From Soehngenia longivitae (GTDB lineage Bacteria > Bacillota > Clostridia > Tissierellales > Tissierellaceae): a stretch of 64,000 bases of DNA. Under the pieces are notes generated by a model, which searched no databases, was not told the origin of the DNA, and saw only the letters and a program-made list of their open reading frames with translations. The DNA lies in the NCBI RefSeq assembly GCF_004684055.1, contig NZ_SRIB01000001.1, positions 1 through 64,000 of the forward strand, written 5' to 3'. Position 1 is the first letter of the stretch. Each line of letters opens with the position of its first letter. Below, piece after piece: positions 16,629 to 25,850 of the stretch. A program made the translations under genes and the position numbers.

Positions 16629-17984
16629 ATGCCTATTGAAATATTATATATAATCATTTTACTTGCAGTGATAACTGTAGTATTTATGGGATTAAAAAGA
16701 CCTATATATGAGGCCATGTTTATTGGGCTTGTTTTACTTACTGTTATCACTGGAAACATTAGAAATTTAGGTAGATATCTGATTGAACCATCCACAAATA
16801 CGCTATTTTTTGCAATTGTTGAATTTCTAGCACTAGCCTATATTTTCAGCGAAACTAAAGTGATAGAGGACATAGTTAACTTTATACTCTCTATAGTAGG
16901 TAGATTTAAAGGTGGAGCTGGGTATGCGAGTTTAATTTCTAGCACATTTATGGCATCTCTGTCAGGTACTGGACCTGGGAATGTTGTGGCAGATGGTGTG
17001 TTTACAATACCTGCCATGATAAAATCCAATTTTCCAAGAGAGTTAGCAGCAACTGTTGAGATGTCAGCTAGTTCCCTAGGGCCTATTCTTCCTCCTTCTG
17101 GAACAATTCTTTTAGCATTTGGAGTATTAGATGCTCTTTTCCCTGGAGAATTCAATCTTTCAAACTTTTGGATTGCAGTTTGGGGAGTTGGGATTTGGTT
17201 TATTCTACAACGATTAGTATTATTGTATTTGTTATGTAGAAAATATAAAGTAGACGCACTAGACAAAGAAGACATTCCAAGTATAAAAGAATCCTTTAAA
17301 AAAGGCTGGAAAGCACTAATAATACCAATTTTAATATTTGCACCATTCTTAGTTGATTTTACATTAGGGGAAACCTTCATAACATCAAGGCTAGGTGAAG
17401 ACGGAGCAAATGCTTTTTCAAATTTAGTTATTATCTTTGCACCTGGAATAGCTGCAATATATACATTTATAATAGCAAGATATGACAAATCAAAGGAAGA
17501 TATAAAATTAACATCTTTTTTTAGAAACTCAATTCCTCATATAGTTCCTGTCGCCGCAACAATATATTTTGCTTATTCGCTTTCAGCACTATTCACAGAG
17601 ATAAATTTAGCAGAAAATCTAGGAGCCTATATAGACAACTTTAATATGGGGAGGATTGGGTTAGGAATATTTTTCCCAATATTTACTATGGTTCTTGGCA
17701 TGTTTCTTCCGGGTTCATCTCAAGTAGCTATATTTGGAAGTATCATTATTGCTAGCTTAGTTAATGTTGGATTAAATCCTCTTTTAGTTGCAGCTATTTT
17801 ACCTGCAATAACTGGTGGGATGGAAGGTATGACACCTCCATTAGCATTAGCTCTATACCCTGCTGTAGGAATTGCAGAAGCTGACATGAAAAGTTCTATG
17901 AAGTTAGCTTTATATTGGGTATTAGGGCACTTAATAGTGGCTATTCTAATACTTTTAAACATTCTCCCTGTGCCATTTTTATAG
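16629..17984 (+). CDS. TRAP-transporter large-permease-like membrane protein
   Basis: The 451-residue protein has about ten to twelve membrane segments and repeated intramembrane loops typical of the DctM (TRAP large subunit)/ion-transporter superfamily. Recognisable pieces are SGTGPGNVVADGVFTIPAMI and SASSLGPILPPSGTILLAFG near residues 117 and 150, and the second-half MFLPGSSQVAIFGS and GGMEGMTPPLALALYPAVGIAE. TRAP systems import acids such as dicarboxylates or sialate using a periplasmic-type binding protein; none is in the window. The adjacent small membrane protein may serve as a partner. Start ATG lies 4 bases after the ligase stop codon region. Confidence 0.72.
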   Translation: MPIEILYIIILLAVITVVFMGLKRPIYEAMFIGLVLLTVITGNIRNLGRYLIEPSTNTLFFAIVEFLALAYIFSETKVIEDIVNFILSIVGRFKGGAGYASLISSTFMASLSGTGPGNVVADGVFTIPAMIKSNFPRELAATVEMSASSLGPILPPSGTILLAFGVLDALFPGEFNLSNFWIAVWGVGIWFILQRLVLLYLLCRKYKVDALDKEDIPSIKESFKKGWKALIIPILIFAPFLVDFTLGETFITSRLGEDGANAFSNLVIIFAPGIAAIYTFIIARYDKSKEDIKLTSFFRNSIPHIVPVAATIYFAYSLSALFTEINLAENLGAYIDNFNMGRIGLGIFFPIFTMVLGMFLPGSSQVAIFGSIIIASLVNVGLNPLLVAAILPAITGGMEGMTPPLALALYPAVGIAEADMKSSMKLALYWVLGHLIVAILILLNILPVPFL

Positions 17985-17996
17985 GAGGTGAAGTAA

Positions 17997-18248
17997 ATGA
18001 AAATTAAGATTGGTGAAATTTTAGAAAAAATATTCAGCATAATAATGCTTTTATCTATAATTAGCACGGGGATAATTTTTCTTTTATTTTTAATTAGCAT
18101 TATCGTAGGAAATGACTTAGGTAATGCTATCGCTCTTTGGATAAAAAATGAATTTATAAATCATATAATAAGGTTAACTGCCATTGCAGTATTGTGTGGT
18201 TTAGTGAAGATGTATATTTTAAAGGAACATGAGCTTACAATAAAATAG
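17997..18248 (+). CDS. small two-helix membrane protein, possible permease partner
   Basis: The 83-residue protein has two clear hydrophobic helices (about residues 13-37 and 58-74) joined by a short loop. It follows the TRAP-like permease by 12 bases with an AGGAGGTGA ribosome site, so it belongs to the same transcript. It is shorter than usual DctQ small subunits (about 150 residues, four helices) and I cannot assign it to that family from sequence; a partner role is inferred only from position. Confidence 0.6.
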   Translation: MKIKIGEILEKIFSIIMLLSIISTGIIFLLFLISIIVGNDLGNAIALWIKNEFINHIIRLTAIAVLCGLVKMYILKEHELTIK

Positions 18249-18267
18249 GCTGCAAAAAGCAGCCTAT
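18245..18267. terminator. bidirectional terminator between convergent genes
   Basis: ATAGGCTGC and GCAGCCTAT form a perfect 9-base-pair stem with an AAAAA loop, lying between the small membrane protein gene and the convergent aminopeptidase gene and overlapping the latter's stop codon. Confidence 0.75.
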
Positions 18268-19499
18268 ATGTTCCATTCTCCATTTTCAAAAATTATATAT
18301 TCTTCTCCGTCTTCAGTTTCTCCAACTATCGACAAATCACTAGTTCCAACCATGAAATCGACATGTATTAACGAATCATTTACTCCGTTTTCATCTAATT
18401 CTTTTTCACTCATATTTACACCATTTTCAATATTGGTTGGGTAAGCTTTCCCAAGTGCAAAATGACAGCTTGCATTTTCATCAAACAAAGTGTTTTTGAA
18501 CAATATGCCTGCTTTTTGGATTGGGGAAGAATATGGAACTAAAGCCACTTCTCCAAGCCTTCTAGCACCTTCGTCCATGTTGAGCATTTCTTCTAATATG
18601 GATTTTCCCTCTCTGGCATCAAAGTCTACTACTTTGCCATTTTCAAAGACCAATTTAAAATCTTCAATCAAATTTCCTGAGTAATTAAGTGGTTTTGAAC
18701 TGTACACAACGCCGTCTACACCATATTTATGGGGCATAGTAAAAACCTCTTCGGTTGGCATGTTAGCAACGAAGTAAACACCTTCGCTATTTTTACCACC
18801 ACCACCGGCCCAAATATGATTTTTTGGCAAATTGACAGTAAGATCTGTCCCGTTAGATGAAGTATAATGAAGAGTTTTAAATTTCTTTTCGTTTAAATAA
18901 TTCATTCTTCTTTCAAGAGACTCTAAATGATCTTTCCAAGCAGCAACAGGATCATCTAAATCTACTCTAGTAGCTTTAAAAATAGCATCCCAAAGTTTTT
19001 CTACGGCTTCTTTACTTGATAGATCTGGAAACAAGCTCTTAGCCCAATTGAGAGTAGGTATGGAAATAACGCACCATGAATTTATATCATTCATAGTATA
19101 CTTTCTGAACTCTCTTAGTCCAATACTGGAAGATTTATTAGCCGCAGCTATTTTTTCTGTGTCGATTCCCTTTAGTAAATTTGGATCATCGGCATGGATG
19201 CTAATAAAACCGGCACCTTTTTTTGCATAATACTCCATCATATCAGCTCTCCACTTTGGAAATTCCTCAAAAACTTCCATGGGAGCATTTTCGTATTTCA
19301 ACCTAGTCAGTACATCATCATTCCAATTTACAAAGACTTCAGATGCTTTTTTTGCATAGGCGAATTTCGCTAATTCTCTTACAAATTCAGCGCCTTCCAC
19401 AGGAGCTGTAATAACAAGTGGCTCGTTTGCTTGAACATTTATGCCGACTTCAACAACTAATTTGGCATAATCAGAAACTTTTTCTTCAAAACTCTTCAT
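18264..19499 (-). CDS. aminopeptidase of peptidase family M29 (thermophilic aminopeptidase type)
   Basis: M29 enzymes are cytosolic, metal-dependent aminopeptidases of about 410 residues. This 411-residue protein has the family pattern: KLVVEVGINVQANEPLVI near the N-terminus, a metal-ligand glutamate in TMPHKYGVDGVVYSSKPL-type context (here with EEVFTMPH near residue 250), VALVPYSSPI, NENGVNDS-like region, the histidine motif in ENASCHFALGKAYP near residue 345 and the terminal SLIHVDFMVGT motif. It probably recycles peptides. ATG has GAGGTGA upstream. It is convergent with the permease cluster and divergent from the WYL gene. Confidence 0.9.
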   Translation of the reverse strand: MKSFEEKVSDYAKLVVEVGINVQANEPLVITAPVEGAEFVRELAKFAYAKKASEVFVNWNDDVLTRLKYENAPMEVFEEFPKWRADMMEYYAKKGAGFISIHADDPNLLKGIDTEKIAAANKSSSIGLREFRKYTMNDINSWCVISIPTLNWAKSLFPDLSSKEAVEKLWDAIFKATRVDLDDPVAAWKDHLESLERRMNYLNEKKFKTLHYTSSNGTDLTVNLPKNHIWAGGGGKNSEGVYFVANMPTEEVFTMPHKYGVDGVVYSSKPLNYSGNLIEDFKLVFENGKVVDFDAREGKSILEEMLNMDEGARRLGEVALVPYSSPIQKAGILFKNTLFDENASCHFALGKAYPTNIENGVNMSEKELDENGVNDSLIHVDFMVGTSDLSIVGETEDGEEYIIFENGEWNI

Positions 19500-19633
19500 T
19501 TAATCACCTCGAATTTTTATTATGTTCATATTTTAGCCTATTAATCGTTAAATGTAAATCTAATTAATTCGATTAGTGAATAAAAGTCATAAATTTGGGA
19601 AAATATATTAAAAACGGTGATAGAGGTGGTCAT

Positions 19634-20581
19634 ATGTCTAGGGTATCCAATGCAATTAATATGGTAAAACTTCTAAATAAAAATGGGTCTATGAAAGTAA
19701 AAGAACTGGCTAGAGAATTAGAAGTTAGTGAAAGAATGATAAAAACTTACAAAGAAGACTTAGAAAAATGCGGGTTTTACATATCTTCAAAACGCGGACC
19801 AGATGGAGGATATTATTTAGATATGCCACTAGAGCTTTCATTTATTGGGATAACTAGAGAAGAAATGGACACTTTAAAAATGGTAAATGAGCTCATAAAA
19901 AGCAAAGACTATCCACATGCAGCAGTATTCGATAAATTCACACAAAAGATATTGAATTTCTCTTCAGGGTCAGGAGAAATTAGATTTTTCTCGAAAAACA
20001 TTGTGAGACCTAGTTTAGTAAAAGAAAAAGAACTGAAATCATGGGAAATAATAAACAAAGCTATTAATGAAAGGAGAAAACTTGAAATTAAGTATAAACC
20101 GTTAGAAAATAAATCAGACTCAGAAAAAACTAGAATAGTGCATCCATATGGGGTATTTGAATATGATTTGGCTGTATATTTTTTTGGTTACTGTGAGCTT
20201 AGAAAAGATTTAAGGTATTTTAAACTTTCAAGAATTCAAGAAATATCTATTTTAGAGGAAAAATTCAAAGTAGATAAAACAATAAACATCAATGAGAAAT
20301 TAAATTCATCATTTGGAATTATAAATGATGAATTAGTAAAATTCAAAGTTGAAATAAGTTATCCTTTTAGTCAGTTAGTAAAGGAGAAAGGTTTTTCAAA
20401 AGATTATTCAATAACTGATATAGGTGAAGATAAAATAATTTATGAAGCTGAAATGGCAGGATATAAGGAGATTAAATCTTGGATTTTAAGCATGGGGAAA
20501 TATGCACGTGTAATAGAACCAATTGATCTCAAAGAAGAAATAAAAAAAGATATAGAATATTTAAACAAAATATATAATTAA
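19634..20581 (+). CDS. WYL-domain transcriptional regulator with N-terminal helix-turn-helix
   Basis: The protein (315 residues from this start) has a DeoR/HTH_11-type winged helix (about residues 1-60; KVKELARELEVSERMIKTYKEDL), a linker with the SKRGPDGGYYL wing, and a WYL domain at about residues 125-210, visible as ERRKLEIKYKPL, VHPYGVFEYDLAVYFFGYCELRKDLRYFKLSRI. WYL domains bind ligands, often nucleic acids, and such regulators are frequent beside CRISPR-Cas loci. It lies 80 bases upstream of the cas operon on the same strand, so it is a candidate regulator of it. I use ATG 19634 (AGAGGTGG upstream); an upstream in-frame TTG at 19595 lacks a ribosome site. Confidence 0.87.
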   Translation: MSRVSNAINMVKLLNKNGSMKVKELARELEVSERMIKTYKEDLEKCGFYISSKRGPDGGYYLDMPLELSFIGITREEMDTLKMVNELIKSKDYPHAAVFDKFTQKILNFSSGSGEIRFFSKNIVRPSLVKEKELKSWEIINKAINERRKLEIKYKPLENKSDSEKTRIVHPYGVFEYDLAVYFFGYCELRKDLRYFKLSRIQEISILEEKFKVDKTININEKLNSSFGIINDELVKFKVEISYPFSQLVKEKGFSKDYSITDIGEDKIIYEAEMAGYKEIKSWILSMGKYARVIEPIDLKEEIKKDIEYLNKIYN

Positions 20582-20661
20582 GACAATATATTGCCTAAAT
20601 ATATGGTAAAATCTTTACAAGAGGATATGAACGTAAAAAAATAAAGTTTGGGGGTGATAAG

Positions 20662-21078
20662 ATGAATGTCGAAAGGGCGATTGAATTGTCATATCAATTG
20701 TATGATGGGAGATTAGAAGAGAATGGAGTTCCATTTATATCCCACCCAATAGACATAGCCCTTAAGATGAGGACTAATGAAGCGAAAATCGCTGCATTAT
20801 TTCATGATGCATTGGAAGAAGGAAGGCTTTCAATAGACGATTTAGTAAAAAATGGATTTTCAGAACAAACTATTGAAATTTGTAAAGCGCTGTATAAGAA
20901 AGATGAAGAGAACTACGAAGAGTATATTAAAAAAGTAAAAACAAACAATGTTGCAAGAAGGATAAAGATTGAAGACATAAAGTACAATATAAAAAAAGGA
21001 GAAAAGGTGTTAGGTAGCGAAAAATTTAAACTCTATAGGAAGGTTCTAGAAGAGTTAATTACAGATCAAGAGGTGTAA
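20662..21078 (+). CDS. small HD-domain phosphohydrolase of the RelA/SpoT-hydrolase type, first gene of the cas operon
   Basis: The 138-residue protein is a single HD domain similar to small alarmone hydrolases (MESH1-like): a histidine in FISHPIDIA near residue 28, the metal-binding HD plus acid in ALFHDALEEG near 50, and the RIKIEDIKYNI aspartate/asparagine motif near 105. No synthetase, TGS or ACT domain is present. It could hydrolyse (p)ppGpp or another nucleotide; this is family inference. Its stop codon is one base before the cas6 ATG, so translation is coupled and it belongs to the cas transcript. The start follows GGGGGTGA. It is not a usual component of type I-B loci. Confidence 0.8.
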   Translation: MNVERAIELSYQLYDGRLEENGVPFISHPIDIALKMRTNEAKIAALFHDALEEGRLSIDDLVKNGFSEQTIEICKALYKKDEENYEEYIKKVKTNNVARRIKIEDIKYNIKKGEKVLGSEKFKLYRKVLEELITDQEV

Positions 21079-21079
21079 C

Positions 21080-21805
21080 ATGGAATTAAGAATAACTTTT
21101 CAATCAGAAAACCATATTATTTTGCCAATTCACTACAATCACATACTTCAAGGATTTATTTATAGTAATATAAGTGATGATTTGGCAGAGTTTTTACATG
21201 AAAGAGGTTACATCTTAAATAATAGAAATTTCAAGCTTTTCACATATTCAAATATTTTGACAAAAGGACAAGTAAAAAATTCTAAATTATATTTTGGTAA
21301 GAATGTCGAATGGGTTGTAAAATCTCCCATACCAGAATTTATCAACTCATTCGGCACATATATACTGCAAAAGGATGATTTAAATCTTGGGAACAACAAA
21401 GTAACTGTCAACCGTACTCAATTAAAAAAGCAGAAGGTAGAAAGTGATGAAATAGAGATTAGCACTATATCACCGATAGTCGCTTATTCAACTTTTTCTA
21501 GAGAAAATGGTAGCAAATACACTTGCTACTTTTCACCAAATGAAAACGATTTCTCTAGAATTGTAAAAGAAAATATAGTAAAAAAATATGAAGCTTACTA
21601 CAATGTTTCACTTAGTGATATGGAGTTTTCAATAACACCTATTTCTAAAATTAACTTAAATATCATTTATTACAAAGATTTCTTGATAAAGGGATATTCT
21701 GGGAAATTCAAACTAAGAGGTGACAGAAGGTTACTTGAGTTGGCATTAGAAGCAGGCGTTGGAAGTAAAAATTCACAAGGGTTTGGCTGCGTAGAACAAA
21801 TATAG
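21080..21805 (+). CDS. cas6: CRISPR-associated endoribonuclease Cas6, first paralogue
   Basis: Cas6 cuts the CRISPR transcript inside each repeat, leaving an 8-base 5' handle on each crRNA. The 241-residue protein has the two-ferredoxin-fold Cas6 layout: an N-terminal LPIHYNHILQGFIYSNI segment with candidate catalytic histidines near residues 19-22, an ISPIVAYS strand near 130, and the C-terminal glycine-rich loop GVGSKNSQGFGCVE. It follows the HD gene by one base. It shares little with the second Cas6 16 bases downstream, so the two are anciently diverged, not a recent duplicate. Confidence 0.93.
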   Translation: MELRITFQSENHIILPIHYNHILQGFIYSNISDDLAEFLHERGYILNNRNFKLFTYSNILTKGQVKNSKLYFGKNVEWVVKSPIPEFINSFGTYILQKDDLNLGNNKVTVNRTQLKKQKVESDEIEISTISPIVAYSTFSRENGSKYTCYFSPNENDFSRIVKENIVKKYEAYYNVSLSDMEFSITPISKINLNIIYYKDFLIKGYSGKFKLRGDRRLLELALEAGVGSKNSQGFGCVEQI

Positions 21806-21821
21806 AAAGGGGGGAAGGAAG

Positions 21822-22547
21822 ATGAGATTTAGAGTTAAATTCAATCTTCAAAATGAAAGCATACCTAAGGATAAAAATAGGATAATTCTTTCGTTTTTAA
21901 AATCTGCTTATAGTAAATATGACATAGATTATTACAAATCACTTTATGAAGAGAATCAAACCAAACAAAAAAGTTTCACATTTAGCACTTATATGCCACA
22001 AGCGAAGTTTCTAAGAGATGAAATAATTATCCCTTCATGTTCATTTGATTTAGAATTTTCATCATATGACAATTATGATTCTTTAATGTTTTACAATTCT
22101 ATAATAGGTATTCTCAACAAAAGTATAGATATTAAAGGGAATTCCATAACAGCTAAAAATATAATTAATTTAAAGGAAAAACCGATATTTGATAATTATG
22201 CTACATTCAAAACCATTAGCCCAATTTCAATAAGGGAGCATAACGGAGACAACAAAAAAACGTGGTACCATTTACTTGAAACTGAAAAAGGAAAAGAAGT
22301 TTTCCTACATAACATTAAAATTCAAGCATTAGAGCAATTTGGTGATAAAGCAAAATATGATTTAGATGATTTAAAATTATCCGTAATAAAGAGTAAAGAG
22401 GTAAGAGTTAAACACTACGATATAGTAATTCCAGCAAATTTAGCTATTCTAAGGATTGAAGCCAAGCAATACTTAGTAGACTATTTTTATAAGGCGGGAA
22501 TTTGCTCTCAAAGGTCAACTGGATTTGGGATGTTAGATTTAATATAG
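21822..22547 (+). CDS. cas6: CRISPR-associated endoribonuclease Cas6, second paralogue
   Basis: A second full-length 241-residue Cas6. It has the N-terminal IPKDKNRIILSFLKSAYSKYD helix, the FSTYMPQAKF strand, TISPISIRE near residue 134 (compare ISPIVAYS in the first copy), and the C-terminal glycine-rich loop AGICSQRSTGFGML. The candidate catalytic histidine is less obvious; the nearest N-terminal region has none and a histidine sits in REHNGDNKK. The start follows AAAGGGGGGAAGG. With two arrays of different repeat sequence downstream, each Cas6 may process one repeat family. It ends 14 bases before cas8b. Confidence 0.92.
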   Translation: MRFRVKFNLQNESIPKDKNRIILSFLKSAYSKYDIDYYKSLYEENQTKQKSFTFSTYMPQAKFLRDEIIIPSCSFDLEFSSYDNYDSLMFYNSIIGILNKSIDIKGNSITAKNIINLKEKPIFDNYATFKTISPISIREHNGDNKKTWYHLLETEKGKEVFLHNIKIQALEQFGDKAKYDLDDLKLSVIKSKEVRVKHYDIVIPANLAILRIEAKQYLVDYFYKAGICSQRSTGFGMLDLI

Positions 22548-22561
22548 GAAGGAGGGGGAAA

Positions 22562-24214
22562 ATGGAAGAAAAAATAACACTTCATTTAGAAGATTGGTTG
22601 TATAACGCAGGGATTGTAGGCATTTATAATATTTTAACATATTCAGATGATACAATAGTTAAAGGTAAAGACAGTATAACTTTTCATAAAGAAGCTTTAA
22701 ATGATTTTGAAGAAAAGTATTTTTCTTATTTTATTGATAAATATGAAAAATTGATACCATGGGGGAAGATAGTTGATTTTGAGAATACTATAAAATATTA
22801 CAAGCAAAATGATTTACATAATTTAGATAAAGAGAACTTAGCAAAATTAAATGATCAAATAGATTATATTAAGAAAACCTTAAAAAGTAATAGTTTTACT
22901 AAAATGTATCCATTATTAGAATCGGAAAATGACTTAACAGAGCTAGAAAAAAGACTAACAAAAATAAACGTAAAAAAAATATCAAATGAAAATCATCAGC
23001 CAGTACTAGATGCTTTTGAAACCATAGAAATTATAATCAATGAGTTAAAGAAGCTAAAAGCAAAAAAGTATCTAGCAGCAAGAAATACTATATATAATTA
23101 TATAAACCGTTCTTGGAATGGTGTAGCATTTTTAAACAGAAATGATAAGGAATTAGATCCATATATATCATACAAGAATCATTTTATTGATCCTATATTT
23201 GATTATCTGGAAAAAGATAAAACCAAATATGACTATTCATGTGCAACTTGTAATAGCCCTATATCTAACTTAGATAATAGCATGAGCTTTATGAATAACA
23301 TTGGGTTTGATACTGGAAGAAAAACTTCACATGTTTGGAACTTTTTTTTCGATTTGGGAATATGCCCAATATGTAAATTAGTTTATTCTTGTGTACCTGC
23401 AGGTTTTATATTTACTAGCAATAAAGGGATATTTGTGAATGCAAATAATGATATAGAAAACTTAACTTCTATAAATAGAAAAATAGAAGAAGAAATTCTA
23501 AAAAACAGTTCAAATTCAACGTATAGTGCATTTATAAAATCGATCAATGAAGAAATGATAAAATCAACTATGTATGAAATCTCAGACATTCAAGTGATTA
23601 GACTAGAAAATGATAAATATAAATTTAGCCTCTTGAATTCTAATATTTTAAATCTCATTCATAAAAATAAAGAACAGTTAAATTATCTATTCGGAAAATA
23701 TTATGTTGAGAATGAAAATAGACATTATTTGCAGGAAGAAGTGACGGGCGCTTTACTAGACAATCAAAATTTATATCTTCTAATTCATAAGCTTTTATCA
23801 TATAAATTAGGGAAAAACAACAATACAAGTTATTCAAGCAAGGATATTGCAAATGTTTTAGTGATTAATTTTAATTACTTAAGGGGGTTAAGCAGTATGG
23901 AGGAATGGAAAAGTGAAATAGTTGATAAGGCAGAATCTCAAGGATATTATCTGAGGGCTGAATATGAGGCAAAATCTAACGAAAACAAAATAACTGGTAT
24001 ATCATACAGACTGTTAAATGCTTTAAAAACTAATAACAAAAATAGTTTTATGGATACAGTATTAAATTGCTATTTATATGTAGGCAAACAAGTACCAAAG
24101 ATCATTACAGAAATTTTAAAAGATGATGAAGCTTTCAGGACTATTGGATATGCATTTGTGACAGGATTGATTTCTGGGAACCACAATAATAAAAATGATA
24201 ATAATAAGAATTAA
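22562..24214 (+). CDS. cas8b: type I-B Cascade large subunit Cas8b (Cst1 type)
   Basis: The large subunit recognises the PAM and recruits Cas3. The 550-residue protein starts LHLEDWLYNAGIVGIYNILTY, typical of Cst1/Cas8b proteins, and holds a zinc-finger-like pair CATC (near residue 228) and CPIC (near 270), followed by LVYSCVPAGF. The C-terminal 105 residues start at an internal methionine with a strong ribosome site (see the cas11b entry). I start at ATG 22562 because GGAAGGAGGGGG precedes it; the in-frame codons back to 22502 lie within cas6. It is 11 bases upstream of cas7. Confidence 0.88.
   Translation: MEEKITLHLEDWLYNAGIVGIYNILTYSDDTIVKGKDSITFHKEALNDFEEKYFSYFIDKYEKLIPWGKIVDFENTIKYYKQNDLHNLDKENLAKLNDQIDYIKKTLKSNSFTKMYPLLESENDLTELEKRLTKINVKKISNENHQPVLDAFETIEIIINELKKLKAKKYLAARNTIYNYINRSWNGVAFLNRNDKELDPYISYKNHFIDPIFDYLEKDKTKYDYSCATCNSPISNLDNSMSFMNNIGFDTGRKTSHVWNFFFDLGICPICKLVYSCVPAGFIFTSNKGIFVNANNDIENLTSINRKIEEEILKNSSNSTYSAFIKSINEEMIKSTMYEISDIQVIRLENDKYKFSLLNSNILNLIHKNKEQLNYLFGKYYVENENRHYLQEEVTGALLDNQNLYLLIHKLLSYKLGKNNNTSYSSKDIANVLVINFNYLRGLSSMEEWKSEIVDKAESQGYYLRAEYEAKSNENKITGISYRLLNALKTNNKNSFMDTVLNCYLYVGKQVPKIITEILKDDEAFRTIGYAFVTGLISGNHNNKNDNNKN
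23897..24214 (+). CDS. candidate internal small subunit Cas11b, translated from within cas8b
   Basis: An in-frame ATG at 23897 inside cas8b is preceded by AAGGGGG with a 9-base spacing, as good a ribosome site as those of the separate cas genes. It would yield a 105-residue protein beginning MEEWKSEIVDKAESQG, helical in character and ending in an Asn/Lys-rich tail. Internal initiation producing the Cas11 small subunit from the 3' end of cas8 is established for several type I-B, I-C and I-D systems, and the size and position match. No separate cas11 gene exists in this operon. Expression here is inferred, not shown. Confidence 0.6.
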   Translation: MEEWKSEIVDKAESQGYYLRAEYEAKSNENKITGISYRLLNALKTNNKNSFMDTVLNCYLYVGKQVPKIITEILKDDEAFRTIGYAFVTGLISGNHNNKNDNNKN

Positions 24215-24225
24215 GGAGGAAAAAG

Positions 24226-25840
<1,615 letters not shown>

Positions 25841-25850
25841 GGAGAATAAA

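Noticed and set aside
16598-17488. Long minus-strand frames opposite the TRAP-like permease gene
   Set aside because: They mirror a clear membrane protein on the plus strand and show no independent start or motif.
20582-20661. A sharp promoter for the cas operon
   Set aside because: The 80-base gap is AT-rich with several weak -10-like words but no pair with good -35 spacing; I could not choose one.
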